Numbered from the stretch's first letter, positions 22,720 through 31,942 are shown. The stretch: 42,821 nucleotides of DNA from an uncultured Clostridia bacterium (GCA_944391855.1 CALXVB010000011.1:1-42821), one strand, 5' to 3'. Numbers and translations are program-made. The notes: generated from the sequence alone by a model not told the origin.

Positions 22720-23493
22720 ATGAAAATACTAGCGATAGGAGATATAGTAGGAGAAAATGGTTTAAAGAAGTTAAGAGATTTATTACCTACAATAATAGAA
22801 AAGGAAAATATAGATTTTACAGTAGTAAATGCAGAGAATACTTCAGGAGGAATGGGACTTAATGAAAGAGATTTTACTAGCATTCAAAAAATGAAAATTA
22901 ATTGCTTAACAATGGGAAATCATACATGGGGAAAGAAAGATATCTTTTCATTTATTGATAATGAAAAAATCATAAGACCTGCAAATTATTCTAAAGGATT
23001 ACCAGGAAGAGGATATAATAAATATGAATGTAAAGGTAAGAAAATAGCTGTCATAAACTTAATAGGTAGAACTGATATGAACATATTATCAGAAAATCCA
23101 TTTTTAGTTGCAGATGAATTGGTAAATAAATTAAGCAAAGAAGTAGATATAATTATACTTGATTTCCATGCAGAAGCAACAGCAGAAAAAATAGCAATGA
23201 AACACTATCTAGATGGTAGAGTAAATGTTATATTTGGTACTCATACACATGTTCAAACAGCAGACGAAGAAATAACAAGTAAAGGAACTGGATATATAAC
23301 TGATTTAGGTATGACAGGACCTAAAAACTCTGTAATAGGCATGGATGTATCAGCTTCTATAAAAAGATTTCTTACATCACTTCCAGAAAGATATAAATTA
23401 GCAGAAGGAGATACTATACTTAATGGGTGTGTATTTGAACTAGATGACGATACTTGTAAAACTATAAATGTATATAGAATAAGTTACAAATAA
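22720..23493 (+). CDS. ymdB: YmdB-family metallophosphoesterase
   Basis: 257-aa cytoplasmic di-metal phosphodiesterase (TIGR00282 family; B. subtilis YmdB acts on 2',3'-cyclic nucleotides and influences biofilm and sporulation decisions). Metal ligands and landmarks: GDIVGENG (Asp8), NAENTSGGMGLN, MGNHTWGKKD, DFHAEATAEKIA, FGTHTHVQTADE, GYITDLGMTGPKNSVIGMD. Full length. It lies directly before spoVS, the order known from Bacillus and Clostridium, although rny, often upstream, is replaced here by the Fic pair. Confidence 0.96.
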   Translation: MKILAIGDIVGENGLKKLRDLLPTIIEKENIDFTVVNAENTSGGMGLNERDFTSIQKMKINCLTMGNHTWGKKDIFSFIDNEKIIRPANYSKGLPGRGYNKYECKGKKIAVINLIGRTDMNILSENPFLVADELVNKLSKEVDIIILDFHAEATAEKIAMKHYLDGRVNVIFGTHTHVQTADEEITSKGTGYITDLGMTGPKNSVIGMDVSASIKRFLTSLPERYKLAEGDTILNGCVFELDDDTCKTINVYRISYK

Positions 23494-23494
23494 A

Positions 23495-23511
23495 CGTCGA
23501 AAAGTGTCGAA
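23495..23511 (+). promoter_or_regulatory. Two tandem Spo0A-box-like sites
   Basis: CGTCGAA at 23495-23501 and TGTCGAA at 23505-23511, ten bases apart on the same helical face. The Spo0A box core is TGTCGAA. They sit just after the ymdB stop and 40 bases upstream of the putative spoVS -35. Confidence 0.5.
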
Positions 23512-23550
23512 AGTACACGATGAGTTTTTCCTTTTTTTTCCAAAAACCTA

Positions 23551-23579
23551 TAGACAATTTCCAGAAATTGTAATATAAA
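23551..23579 (+). promoter_or_regulatory. spoVS promoter with palindromic operator in the spacer
   Basis: TAGACA (23551-23556), 17-base spacer, TATAAA (23574-23579). A perfect palindrome ACAATTTC-CA-GAAATTGT (23554-23571) fills the spacer. The elements look SigA-like; no SigH consensus is evident. Confidence 0.5.
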
Positions 23580-23623
23580 TATAATCGTTGATTAAAACAA
23601 ATAAAAAAATATAGGAGGCAAAA

Positions 23624-23887
23624 ATGGAAATTTTAAAAATCTCATCAAAATCAAATCCAAATTCAGTAGCAGGTGCTATTGCAGGTTTGGTAAAGGAATC
23701 TAACAAAGCAGAAATGCAAGCAATAGGGGCAGGGGCACTTAATCAAGCTGTAAAAGCCGTAGCAATAGCAAGAGGATTTGTAGCACCAGCAGGAGTGGAT
23801 TTAGTTTGTATACCTGCATTCGCAGAAGTAGAAGTGGAAGGAGAAGATAGAACAGGTATAAAACTTATAGTGGAATCTAGAAAATAA
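23624..23887 (+). CDS. spoVS: Stage V sporulation protein S
   Basis: 87 aa, complete. SKSNPNSVAGAIAG, EMQAIGAGALNQAVKAVAIARGFVAPAG and DLVCIPAFAEVEVEGEDRTGIK are the highly conserved SpoVS segments (Alba-like fold, nucleic-acid binding). Required for late sporulation (dehydration and coat assembly) in B. subtilis. Excellent ribosome site TAGGAGG. Monocistronic with its own promoter and terminator. Its presence supports endospore formation in this organism. Confidence 0.98.
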   Translation: MEILKISSKSNPNSVAGAIAGLVKESNKAEMQAIGAGALNQAVKAVAIARGFVAPAGVDLVCIPAFAEVEVEGEDRTGIKLIVESRK

Positions 23888-23915
23888 TTAACTTTTAATT
23901 ATATAAATTTATATA

Positions 23916-23945
23916 GGGGGCACAGTATAAATGTGTACCCTTTTT
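23916..23945 (+). terminator. Rho-independent terminator after spoVS
   Basis: GGGGGCACA pairs with TGTGTACCC around GTATAAA, followed by five T and more pyrimidines. Confidence 0.85.
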
Positions 23946-24027
23946 CTTTTTAAAATACCTTGAAAAAAACACTTTTATGTTATATATTAATACATATCTA
24001 AAATAATAGATTTATATGGAGGATATT

Positions 24028-25617
24028 ATGAAATCTAAATCTAATATAATTAAATATTTCTTTATAATATTCGCAATAGGAATAATAATATTTGCAATAT
24101 ATAAAATAAATTCAAAAAAAGAAAATAATATAAATAATGAAACAGCAGAAACTCAAACGATGCAGGAAACGGAATCAATCTTAAATATTGGTATTTCAGA
24201 TTTTGATAATATTAATCCTCTTATAACTAAAAACAAAGATATTATTAGTTTATCTACAATACTATATGACCCTTTATTAAAACTTACAGAAAATTATGAA
24301 ATAGAAAATTGTTTAGCAGAAGAATGGTCAAAAACAGATAAAACCACATATTTAGTAAAACTAAAAGATGGTCTAAAATGGGAAGATGGAAGTAGTGTTA
24401 CAGGAGAGGACGTAAAATACACAATAGAAAGGCTGCAAGAAGGAAAATCTGTATATTCAGATAATGCGGAAAATATAAAATCAGTAGAGATAATAGATGG
24501 AAACACAGTAAGAATAAAATTAAAAAAAGAAGAAGCTTTTTTTGAATATAACTTAATATTTCCAATAGTATCTAGTAGTCAATTCAAAAATGAAGACTTC
24601 TATAAATCAAGACTTGCACCAAAAGCCACAGGCATGTATAAAGTTACAGCAGCTACAGGAGAATATATTGAACTTGAACAGAATAAAAACTGGAGAGATT
24701 CGAACAATGTAGAACGTAAAATTACAAAAGTTATAATTACATTTTTTGATACTATGGGAGACGCATATAATAGTTTGAAAATAGGAAATATAGATTTAGT
24801 ATGTACCTCTAATACAAACGTGGAAAAATATGTGGGAACAATTGGTTTTGGTACAAAAGAATATAAAGGACGTGAACTTGACTTTATTAGTATTAATTGC
24901 GAAGAAGGAGTATTAGCTCACAAAGAAGTAAGACAAGCCATAAATTATGCAATAGATAAAAATAAAATAAATTCTTCAGTATTTAGTAATAATTATTATG
25001 TATCTTCTTTTCCAATAGATTACGGAAATTATCTATATTCTAAAGAAAGTAAATCTAGCTACTCACAAGAAAAAGCAAAAGAGGTTTTAGAAGATGCTGG
25101 ATGGGAGTATAAATATGGATATTGGAGAAAAACAGAAGATTATGTAACAGAATATTTGGAGTTTAATTTAGTTGTAGATAGTAGCAATGAAATAAGAGTA
25201 AAGGTAGCAGAACTTATAGAAGAACAATTAGAAGATATAGGAATAAATGTGTATTTATATAGGGTATCAAATTCAGGATATAAGAGTTATTTAGAAGATA
25301 AAGACTATGATATGATTATAACAGGCGTAAATAATGGATATAGTCCAGACTTGACATATTTCTTTGGGGAAGATAATATAGCAAATTATGAAAATGAGGA
25401 AATAAAGGGAATACTAAATGACGTAAAAAATATTTCTGATAAAAATTTACTAGCAGAAAAGTACAATAGAATAATAGAGATATATGAAGATGAAATGCCA
25501 TATATTTGTTTATACAGAAATAGAGAAAAAGTTGTATATAGTATAAGACTTACCGGAGAAATTACGCCAAATAACTATAGTGTGTACCATAATTTTGAGA
25601 ATTGGTATAGGCAATAA
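24028..25617 (+). CDS. Family 5 extracellular solute-binding protein (peptide ABC transporter)
   Basis: 529 aa. An in-frame ATG at 24016 belongs to the ribosome site ATGGAGGA, so ATG 24028 is chosen. N-terminal membrane anchor (about 8-28) without a lipobox, then an OppA/DppA-type binding fold: NPLITKNKDIISLSTILYDPL, LAEEWSKTDKTTYLVKLKDG, WEDGSSVTGEDVKYTIERL, HKEVRQAINYAIDKNKI and YDMIITGVNNGYSPDLTYFF. Binds oligopeptides or similar ligands outside the membrane. No permease or ATPase genes are adjacent, so it is an orphan binding protein here, lying in front of recA. Confidence 0.93.
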   Translation: MKSKSNIIKYFFIIFAIGIIIFAIYKINSKKENNINNETAETQTMQETESILNIGISDFDNINPLITKNKDIISLSTILYDPLLKLTENYEIENCLAEEWSKTDKTTYLVKLKDGLKWEDGSSVTGEDVKYTIERLQEGKSVYSDNAENIKSVEIIDGNTVRIKLKKEEAFFEYNLIFPIVSSSQFKNEDFYKSRLAPKATGMYKVTAATGEYIELEQNKNWRDSNNVERKITKVIITFFDTMGDAYNSLKIGNIDLVCTSNTNVEKYVGTIGFGTKEYKGRELDFISINCEEGVLAHKEVRQAINYAIDKNKINSSVFSNNYYVSSFPIDYGNYLYSKESKSSYSQEKAKEVLEDAGWEYKYGYWRKTEDYVTEYLEFNLVVDSSNEIRVKVAELIEEQLEDIGINVYLYRVSNSGYKSYLEDKDYDMIITGVNNGYSPDLTYFFGEDNIANYENEEIKGILNDVKNISDKNLLAEKYNRIIEIYEDEMPYICLYRNREKVVYSIRLTGEITPNNYSVYHNFENWYRQ

Positions 25618-25675
25618 ATATATGAAAAGGGAGTAAAAGATACTAAAAATTATAAAAAAATATTAGAAAAAATAC

Positions 25676-25703
25676 TTGACAAAATTAAAAAATAAGATAT
25701 AAT
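25676..25703 (+). promoter_or_regulatory. recA promoter
   Basis: TTGACA (25676-25681), 16-base spacer, TATAAT (25698-25703). I see no LexA (GAAC-N4-GTTC type) box nearby; the closest palindrome is the imperfect AAACAGTTGTTT at 25706. Confidence 0.75.
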
Positions 25704-25753
25704 ACAAACAGTTGTTTTAAAAAGTGCAAAATAAATATTAGGAGGAAAAATAA

Positions 25754-26812
25754 ATGAGTAATCAAAATCCAGAAAAAATGAAAGCGTTAGAAGCAGCATT
25801 AGGACAAATAGAAAAACAATTTGGTAAAGGTTCAGTTATGAAATTAGGAGACTTTGGTGCAATGGAAGTGGAAGCAATTCCAACAGGTGCATTAAGTTTA
25901 GATATAGCTTTAGGAATAGGTGGTATTCCTAGAGGAAGAATAGTAGAAATATATGGACCAGAGTCGTCTGGTAAAACAACACTTGCATTACATATGATAG
26001 CAGAAGCTCAAAAGCTTGGAGGAGAAGCAGCATTTATAGATGCAGAGCATGCACTAGATCCAGTATATTCAAAACATTTAGGAGTAGATATAGATAATTT
26101 AATAGTTTCTCAACCAGATACAGGAGAGCAAGCACTAGAAATTACTGAAGCATTAGTAAGAAGTGGTGCTATAGATATAATTGTTGTAGACTCTGTTGCA
26201 GCATTAGTTCCAAAAGCAGAAATAGATGGAGATATGGGAGATGCGCACGTTGGTTTACAAGCAAGACTTATGTCACAAGCATTAAGGAAGTTAGCAGGTG
26301 TTATAAATAAATCAAAAGCAGTTGTAATATTTATAAACCAATTAAGAGAAAAAGTTGGTGTAATGTTTGGAAATCCAGAAACTACAGCTGGTGGTAGAGC
26401 ATTGAAATATTATGCTTCTGTAAGATTAGATATAAGAAAAATAGAAAATATCAAACAAGATGGAGAAGTAATAGGAAATAGAGCAAGAGTAAAAGTTGTA
26501 AAAAACAAAGTAGCGCCACCTTTTAGAGAGGCTGAGTTTGATATTGTTTATGGCAAAGGTATTTCAAAAGAAGGAAATATTTTAGATATAGCTGTAAACT
26601 TGGATATAATAGAAAAATCAGGTTCATGGTTTAGCTATAATGGAGAAAGAATCGGTCAAGGAAGAGAAAATGTAAAGAAATATTTAATAGATAATCCAGA
26701 AGTAGCAAATGAAGTAGAACAAAAAATAAGGGATAACTTTAATGCTGCATTTGAGAAGAGTTTAGGGGAAGAAGAAATAGATGAAGAACAAGAGAAAGAG
26801 CCAGAAGAATAA
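25754..26812 (+). CDS. recA: Recombinase RecA
   Basis: 352 aa. ATP-dependent strand-exchange protein and SOS co-protease. [10 protein letters not shown] start region, Walker [11 protein letters not shown] (about 68-77), Walker [20 protein letters not shown]1/L2 DNA loops ([19 protein letters not shown] and [15 protein letters not shown]), NQLREKVG, and an acidic C-terminal tail ([14 protein letters not shown]). Full length. Followed by recX after 36 bases, the standard arrangement. Confidence 0.99.
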   Translation: MSNQNPEKMKALEAALGQIEKQFGKGSVMKLGDFGAMEVEAIPTGALSLDIALGIGGIPRGRIVEIYGPESSGKTTLALHMIAEAQKLGGEAAFIDAEHALDPVYSKHLGVDIDNLIVSQPDTGEQALEITEALVRSGAIDIIVVDSVAALVPKAEIDGDMGDAHVGLQARLMSQALRKLAGVINKSKAVVIFINQLREKVGVMFGNPETTAGGRALKYYASVRLDIRKIENIKQDGEVIGNRARVKVVKNKVAPPFREAEFDIVYGKGISKEGNILDIAVNLDIIEKSGSWFSYNGERIGQGRENVKKYLIDNPEVANEVEQKIRDNFNAAFEKSLGEEEIDEEQEKEPEE

Positions 26813-26848
26813 AGTTTCTAATTTAGGACAATTAAAAAGGAGTTTTAA

Positions 26849-27310
26849 ATGACAAATTTAGAAGAATTAGAGAAAAAAGACAAATTAAAAACAAAGATGC
26901 TAAAATATATAATGTATAAAAAAAGAACAGAAGAAGAAATAAAACGAAAATTTGCTAATATAGAAGAAACAGAATTAGTAGAAGACGTAATTGAAGAATT
27001 AAAAGAAATAGGATATATTAATGATAGTAATTATATAGATAGAGCAGTTACAGAACACATGAATATTAATAATCTATCTATAAAAGAGCTAAAATATAAA
27101 TTAATGTCAAAAGGGCTAAATATTAATTTAATTGAAGATTATGTATGTAGCAAAAATGAGGAACTAACTGAATATGAGATAAACTCTGCTAAAAATATAA
27201 TTTTAAAAAAACAGAGTAATACAGAAGAGCAAGATATTATTCAATACCTAATAAAAAAAGGATATAAAACAGATAATATTAAAGAAGCAATTTCAAGATT
27301 ACAAGATTAA
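26849..27310 (+). CDS. recX: Regulatory protein RecX
   Basis: 153 aa. Three-helix RecX repeats: KMLKYIMYKKRTEEEIKRKF, DVIEELKEIGYINDSNYIDRAV, SIKELKYKLMSKGLN, and a final helical repeat ending YLIKKGYKTDNIKEAI. Binds along RecA filaments and restrains them. On the short side for clostridial RecX (often about 200 aa) but all core repeats are present. In the recA operon. Confidence 0.92.
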   Translation: MTNLEELEKKDKLKTKMLKYIMYKKRTEEEIKRKFANIEETELVEDVIEELKEIGYINDSNYIDRAVTEHMNINNLSIKELKYKLMSKGLNINLIEDYVCSKNEELTEYEINSAKNIILKKQSNTEEQDIIQYLIKKGYKTDNIKEAISRLQD

Positions 27311-27326
27311 AGGATTAGGAGAAAAG

Positions 27327-28085
27327 ATGCAAAATATTTTAACATTAGAAACAAATAAATACACAGTAAAACTAGAGAACTTTGAAGGTCCTCTAGATTT
27401 ACTATGTCATTTAATAGATAAGAATAAGATGAATATATATGATATAAATCTAGGAGAAATTACAGACCAATATATAGAATATATCAATCAAATGGAAAAA
27501 ATGAACTTGGAAATTACAAGTGAGTTTTTAGTTATGGCGTCAACTTTGTTATATCTAAAATCAAAGAACCTACTTCCTAATCAAGTAGAAGAGGAAGAAG
27601 AACTAACAGAAGAGGAAATACTAAGACGAATAATAGAATATAAAAAGTATAAAGAAATAACTAAAAAACTAAGAGAAATGTATGAAAATGGTGGTAAAAA
27701 TATTTTTAAATTGCCAGAAGAAATAGAACTTCCAAAGCAAAAGCTAGAAAAAGAATATCAAAAAGAAACTATATCTTCTATGTATGCAGAAATAATAGAG
27801 AAAAGTAGTACTAGATTAAATAAAAATGCAAAGAATATAGAAAAGATTGCTATTACAGAAACGTACACTGTAGCAGATAAAGTAAAAACAATGTTTAAAG
27901 CATTATTACATAGCAATAGCTTTGTATTTAATAACTTATTTCCTAAACAAAAATGTTCTAACAAGGAAATAGTAACAGCTTTTACAGGATTATTAGAACT
28001 TTCAAGAAGAAGTAAGGTTTTAACTTCGCAAGAAGAACTTTTTGGAAATATAACTGTTGAGAAAAACAATAAAAAACAGGCTTAA
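27327..28085 (+). CDS. scpA: Segregation and condensation protein A
   Basis: 252-aa kleisin subunit of the Smc-ScpAB condensin. Opens with YTVKLENFEGPLDLLCHLI and DKNKMNIYDINLGEITDQYIEYI, then EFLVMASTLLYLKSKNLLP, an acidic middle, and a C-terminal winged helix ending FTGLLELSRRSKVLTSQEELFGNI. It bridges the Smc heads and recruits ScpB. The gene usually following, scpB, is not here: the next gene is a DUF2953 protein. Gap to recX is 16 bases, so probably co-transcribed. Confidence 0.97.
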   Translation: MQNILTLETNKYTVKLENFEGPLDLLCHLIDKNKMNIYDINLGEITDQYIEYINQMEKMNLEITSEFLVMASTLLYLKSKNLLPNQVEEEEELTEEEILRRIIEYKKYKEITKKLREMYENGGKNIFKLPEEIELPKQKLEKEYQKETISSMYAEIIEKSSTRLNKNAKNIEKIAITETYTVADKVKTMFKALLHSNSFVFNNLFPKQKCSNKEIVTAFTGLLELSRRSKVLTSQEELFGNITVEKNNKKQA

Positions 28086-28155
28086 AATAATAAAAAATGT
28101 TTAAAAAAGCAAAAAATGGAAAAACTAATACTAAATAACTTCAAAGGAGGTTATT

Positions 28156-28815
28156 ATGGTATTAGTTTTACTTTTTTGTACAATTTTAATAATAGTTATT
28201 TCTCTTTTTTTCTTAATAATATTCTCTATGCTAAAAATAGAAATAAAAAACTTTAAAATATCTAATCTAACTACAAATAAAGAAAAGTTTACATGTGCAA
28301 ATCCAAATAAATATTCTAAATATGAAATTAGTATAGGATTAGAAATATTAAACAAGATAAAGTACTTTTCACTAAATTTGAATTCTAGAAAAATTAAAAA
28401 AATAACATTAAAAATGCATTTAGATAAAACAAAAATTAAAGAATTAGAAAGAGAAATAAGTATATCAGATATAAAAGAGGTTATAAACATAAGACCTAAA
28501 ATATCATATATGGATTTAAAATTAAAACTAGGGATAGATGACGTACTTCTTACAACATATTCTGTACCTATCATTTCTACATTAATTTCTATTTTACTGC
28601 CATATACTGTGGAAAAGAAAGACGTAAATAATATTAAATATGAAATAAAGCCAATATATAATAATGGAAATGTATATGACATGCAATTAAATATTGGAGT
28701 AAAAATTAAAATAATAAAAATTTTAAATGCAGTTTATAAAATATATAAGAGTAAGAAAGATAAGAATAAGAAAAAAATGTATAAATTAAGTAAAATTGGT
28801 ACATATTATCAATAA
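28156..28815 (+). CDS. ytfI: DUF2953 protein (YtfI-like)
   Basis: 219 aa. N-terminal membrane helix (1-25), then a beta/alpha region (KIEIKNFKISNLTTNKEK; EISIGLEILNKIKYFSLNL; MDLKLKLGIDDVLLTTYSVPIISTLISILLP) characteristic of DUF2953, and a strongly basic C-terminus (YKSKKDKNKKKMYKL). Such proteins sit next to gerW/ytfJ in spore formers and are thought to act in the mother-cell or forespore membrane. Ribosome site AAAGGAGG. Assignment rests on pattern and on the neighbour. Confidence 0.8.
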   Translation: MVLVLLFCTILIIVISLFFLIIFSMLKIEIKNFKISNLTTNKEKFTCANPNKYSKYEISIGLEILNKIKYFSLNLNSRKIKKITLKMHLDKTKIKELEREISISDIKEVINIRPKISYMDLKLKLGIDDVLLTTYSVPIISTLISILLPYTVEKKDVNNIKYEIKPIYNNGNVYDMQLNIGVKIKIIKILNAVYKIYKSKKDKNKKKMYKLSKIGTYYQ

Positions 28816-28840
28816 ATAAAATTAAAGGAGAGTTGATAAA

Positions 28841-29488
28841 ATGAGTGAACACCCAATAGAAGGTCTTATGCTTACAGCAATGAATAGTATACAAGATATG
28901 GTAGACGTAAATACAATTATAGGAGAACCAATAGAGACAAGTAACAATATGGTAATTATACCAATTTCAAAAGTAGGATTTGGATTTGCAGCAGGAGGAA
29001 GTGAATTTAAAGGAGAGACTTTAGATGAATATACTAAAAAAGAAAAAGAAGAACAGGTACAATATAGATTACCGTTTGGAGGAGGTTCTGGTGCAGGTGT
29101 TAGTATATCACCAGTTGCATTTTTAGTAGTAAGTCCTAATAATGTGAAACTATTGCCAGTAAACCATTCTTCAGCAATAGACAGATTAATAGACTATGTA
29201 CCAGATTTAATGGAAAAAGTAAATTGTTATTTGAACAAAACAATGCAAAACAAAAAGGAAGAAAAGAAAGAGGAAGCAAAGAGATTAGATAAAGAGCACA
29301 AAGAAGCAAAAGAAACAATAGAAAATCTTACAGAAACAATACAAAATGCAAGCAGAATTCGTCCAAAACGAAACAGAATAAGCAGAGAACATTTAACAGG
29401 TGCAGTTCCTCCAGTAGTTCCTGTGGATTATGAATATGATTATACAGATGAGGAAAACAAAGAAAACTATCCGGAAGATGAAGAATAA
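28841..29488 (+). CDS. gerW: Spore protein GerW (YtfJ family)
   Basis: 215 aa. Conserved part (1-125): HPIEGLMLTAMNSIQDMVDVNTIIGEP, VIIPISKVGFGFAAGGSEF, YRLPFGGGSGAGVSISPVAFLVV and NHSSAIDRLIDYVPDLMEKV. In B. subtilis GerW is needed for germination with L-alanine. Beyond the core this copy has an unusual 85-residue tail: a Lys/Glu-rich coiled-coil stretch (about 133-165) and an acidic Tyr/Asp/Glu end (DYEYDYTDEENKE), not seen in the short Bacillus protein. The stop codon abuts a perfect palindrome that probably ends the transcript. Confidence 0.95.
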   Translation: MSEHPIEGLMLTAMNSIQDMVDVNTIIGEPIETSNNMVIIPISKVGFGFAAGGSEFKGETLDEYTKKEKEEQVQYRLPFGGGSGAGVSISPVAFLVVSPNNVKLLPVNHSSAIDRLIDYVPDLMEKVNCYLNKTMQNKKEEKKEEAKRLDKEHKEAKETIENLTETIQNASRIRPKRNRISREHLTGAVPPVVPVDYEYDYTDEENKENYPEDEE

Positions 29489-29552
29489 TGGAACAAAGGT
29501 ACATTTTGGTTCGTTTCAAATTTGAAATTTGCCAAAGTGTACCTTTGTTCCA
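29489..29552. repeat. Long perfect-arm palindrome (REP-like), likely terminator of the recA-gerW run
   Basis: TGGAACAAAGGTACA (29489-29503) pairs perfectly with TGTACCTTTGTTCCA (29538-29552); inside, TTTGG pairs with CCAAA. It begins on the base after the gerW stop. The remaining gap to 29675 is AT-rich, with a weaker AGCAAAA/TTTTGCT inverted repeat at 29641-29670. Confidence 0.75.
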
Positions 29553-29675
29553 GATTTGTTACAAAAATGTAAAGTAACTGTAATAGTAATGTAATAAAAC
29601 ATATAAATAGCATGACTCTAACAATACACGAGATTCTAAAAGCAAAATAAAAATTAAAATTAGTTTTGCTATTGA

Positions 29676-30275
29676 ACTTCATTAGTAGTTGTTAAAGATA
29701 CAACTGAAACAGAAAAAACATTAACGAGTTCTTTAGAGAATAATGGTATAATATTAAATCCAGCAGACTCTGTAGAAATAGCAGTTAATGTAGACGAAGT
29801 TGCTGAAGAAGAAAATGCAGATATGGTAGCAGCTGTAAATGAAAAAGTAAATGGTGCTAATCTAGTAGGATTATATGATATTACAATACCAGTAACAATA
29901 AATGGAGAAAGTGCTGGTGAATTAACAGAATTATCAAATCCTATAACATTAAGCGTTGCAATTCCAGAAGGTTTACCAGAAGTGGCTGAAGGATATGAAA
30001 GAGTATACTATGTAGTAAGAGATCATAATGGAGAAATAGAAGTTTTAAATACAACAGTTAATGATGATAACACAATATCATTTGAATCAGATAAATTCTC
30101 TACTTATGCATTAGCTTATGTTGATCAAGAAGTAGAAGCAGAAGAACCAACAGTTGATGGTGAAAAAGATGATACACCAAAAACAGGTATAATGGCTAAT
30201 ATAGAAATAGCTGCTATAATAGTATTAGTTGCAACTGTAGCATTAGTTGTTGTAAATAAAAACAAAAATAAATAA
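29676..30275 (+). pseudogene. 5'-truncated cell-wall-anchored surface protein
   Basis: The frame is open from just after a TGA (29673-29675), without start codon or ribosome site: the protein begins mid-domain (VVVKDTTETEKTLTSSL). The first in-frame ATG, 29823, lacks a ribosome site and would cut a beta-strand domain. The C-terminal half is a beta-rich domain (YDITIPVTINGESAGEL; EGYERVYYVVRDHNGEIEVL; FSTYALAYVD) followed by DDTPKTG, a hydrophobic helix and a short basic tail, a sortase-type sorting signal. So this is the 3' end of a long surface-protein gene whose front has been lost next to the repeats at 29489-29670. Confidence 0.7.
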
Positions 30276-30304
30276 TTAAATAAATTAAAATAAATACTAT
30301 ACAT

Positions 30305-30341
30305 ACACCTACCTTAAATTTAATTGGTAGGTGTTATATTT
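30305..30341 (+). terminator. Rho-independent terminator
   Basis: ACACCTACC (30305-30313) pairs with GGTAGGTGT (30326-30334), 12-base loop, then TATATTTTT. Confidence 0.85.
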
Positions 30342-30441
30342 TTACTTAAAAATATATACTTTTTGATTTTTTTGTAATATAATATCTATGTTGAAAGAAA
30401 TCTTAAATAAAAAAATAATTTATTAGAAAGTGGGGATGAAA

Positions 30442-31914
30442 GTGAAAAAGAAATTTTTAAGTTTTGTAAGTGCTTTACTTTTAATTACTATTGCTTTTAC
30501 TTTAACAGGATGTGGAGAAAACAAAGAAACTGCAAATGTAGAAGGACAAGAGCAGGAAGTAGTAGAAGAAAGTAGCGATACAGTAAAACTTAATGACGAA
30601 TTAAGCGAGGTATGTGGTTTTGCACAAGAAATACAAGGAAATCAGTATAAAATAGTGGGATTAAAAACAAGTGGAGAACCAATTGACATTACAAGTTATG
30701 GAAATACAATGTATGAAACATTAGATTATTCTAGTGGAAGTATATATTTACAAAGAGAAAATAATTTTTATTCGATTGATTTAACTAAAGGAAATGGTAA
30801 TTATGAAATAACAAAAGTATTTACTTATGATATGGAATATACTTCATATTATAAACAAATGGGAGTATATGAAGGAAAAATATATTTTAAAGAAAATGAA
30901 GGACCGTTATACGCATATGATATAGCTACAGGAAAAATTGAAACTATAATAGATACAGAGGAGATTGTTCATTTCTATATAAATAAAATAAATGACAAAA
31001 TATATTATGTAGAAAGAAATCCAGGTTGTAATCTTAAAGAATATGATATAGCCACTGGAGAAATAAAAGAAATAGATAGTGCATCAAACGAGATGATAGG
31101 AAGTAGGAGATACTACTATAATATTGGGTTGCTTTCGGGAAATGCAGAAGATATTATATATAATAAAGAAGAAAAGATAGATGGTACAAGAGATACAAAC
31201 TATTATCTATATAATATAGCATCAGGACAAAAAACAAAGCTAGACAGCACATTTATGGGCGGAATTTATGCAGATGGAAAATTATACTATGTAGTAACTA
31301 GCGGCGGAGACATGATGTATCCAAACTATGTTTTGAAAGTTAATTCAAATGGAACAGATACAATAGTTATGGAAGAACAAGAAAATGACTTTATAGATTT
31401 CTATGATTTAGGAAATGGAAAAATTCAAGCTGTAATGAACTGGGGACAAGATATAACTACTGCTGGAGAACAAGCTTATGTTATAGATAAAGAGACATTA
31501 ACTATTGAGGAAACAAACCATAGATATGATTCAGTATATCTAATTCAAGAACCAGATAAGAAAATATTAAATATAGAAAATACTACTAGTGCAGCAACAA
31601 TTACACCAGAGCAAGCAAATGAAATAATAAAAGAAAAATGGGGAACAACGACAACTGAAGAAGATCCTAGTATAACAAATGAAACTGGACTTACAATTGT
31701 TGGAGGATATTCAGATATAAAAGTAAAAGATTCAGATGGATTAGAATATTATGTATTTTCATATTATTCAAGACCAGAAGGCGGTAATTTAAGCCATATA
31801 CAAACAATGCTAATATCTGTAGATGGTAAAAAATATAAATTGATATTTACAGGACCAAGCTTCCAAGATGGAGATATAGTTACACAATTTGATGAGGAAG
31901 GAAATTTGGAGTAA
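30442..31914 (+). CDS. Lipoprotein, probable beta-propeller (DUF5050-like)
   Basis: 490 aa from GTG 30442; GTG 30430 and ATG 30436 are in frame, but GTGGGGATG looks like the ribosome site. Lipobox TLTGC follows a hydrophobic segment. The body has repeated blades: SSGSIYLQRENNFYSIDL, YEGKIYFKENEGPLYAYDI, INDKIYYVERNPGCNLKEYD, ADGKLYYVV, pattern gkiYyv....l...d..tg, as in DUF5050 propellers. About 390-490 is a separate domain with a helix (TPEQANEIIKEKWG) and beta strands. Probably a surface binding protein; ligand unknown. First of three consecutive lipoproteins. Confidence 0.75.
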   Translation: MKKKFLSFVSALLLITIAFTLTGCGENKETANVEGQEQEVVEESSDTVKLNDELSEVCGFAQEIQGNQYKIVGLKTSGEPIDITSYGNTMYETLDYSSGSIYLQRENNFYSIDLTKGNGNYEITKVFTYDMEYTSYYKQMGVYEGKIYFKENEGPLYAYDIATGKIETIIDTEEIVHFYINKINDKIYYVERNPGCNLKEYDIATGEIKEIDSASNEMIGSRRYYYNIGLLSGNAEDIIYNKEEKIDGTRDTNYYLYNIASGQKTKLDSTFMGGIYADGKLYYVVTSGGDMMYPNYVLKVNSNGTDTIVMEEQENDFIDFYDLGNGKIQAVMNWGQDITTAGEQAYVIDKETLTIEETNHRYDSVYLIQEPDKKILNIENTTSAATITPEQANEIIKEKWGTTTTEEDPSITNETGLTIVGGYSDIKVKDSDGLEYYVFSYYSRPEGGNLSHIQTMLISVDGKKYKLIFTGPSFQDGDIVTQFDEEGNLE

Positions 31915-31942
31915 GTGATATTAAAAATAAGGAGGATTAAGA

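Noticed and set aside
25704..25753. LexA/SOS box before recA
   Set aside because: Only an imperfect AAACAGTTGTTT is present; it does not match the Gram-positive GAAC-N4-GTTC core.
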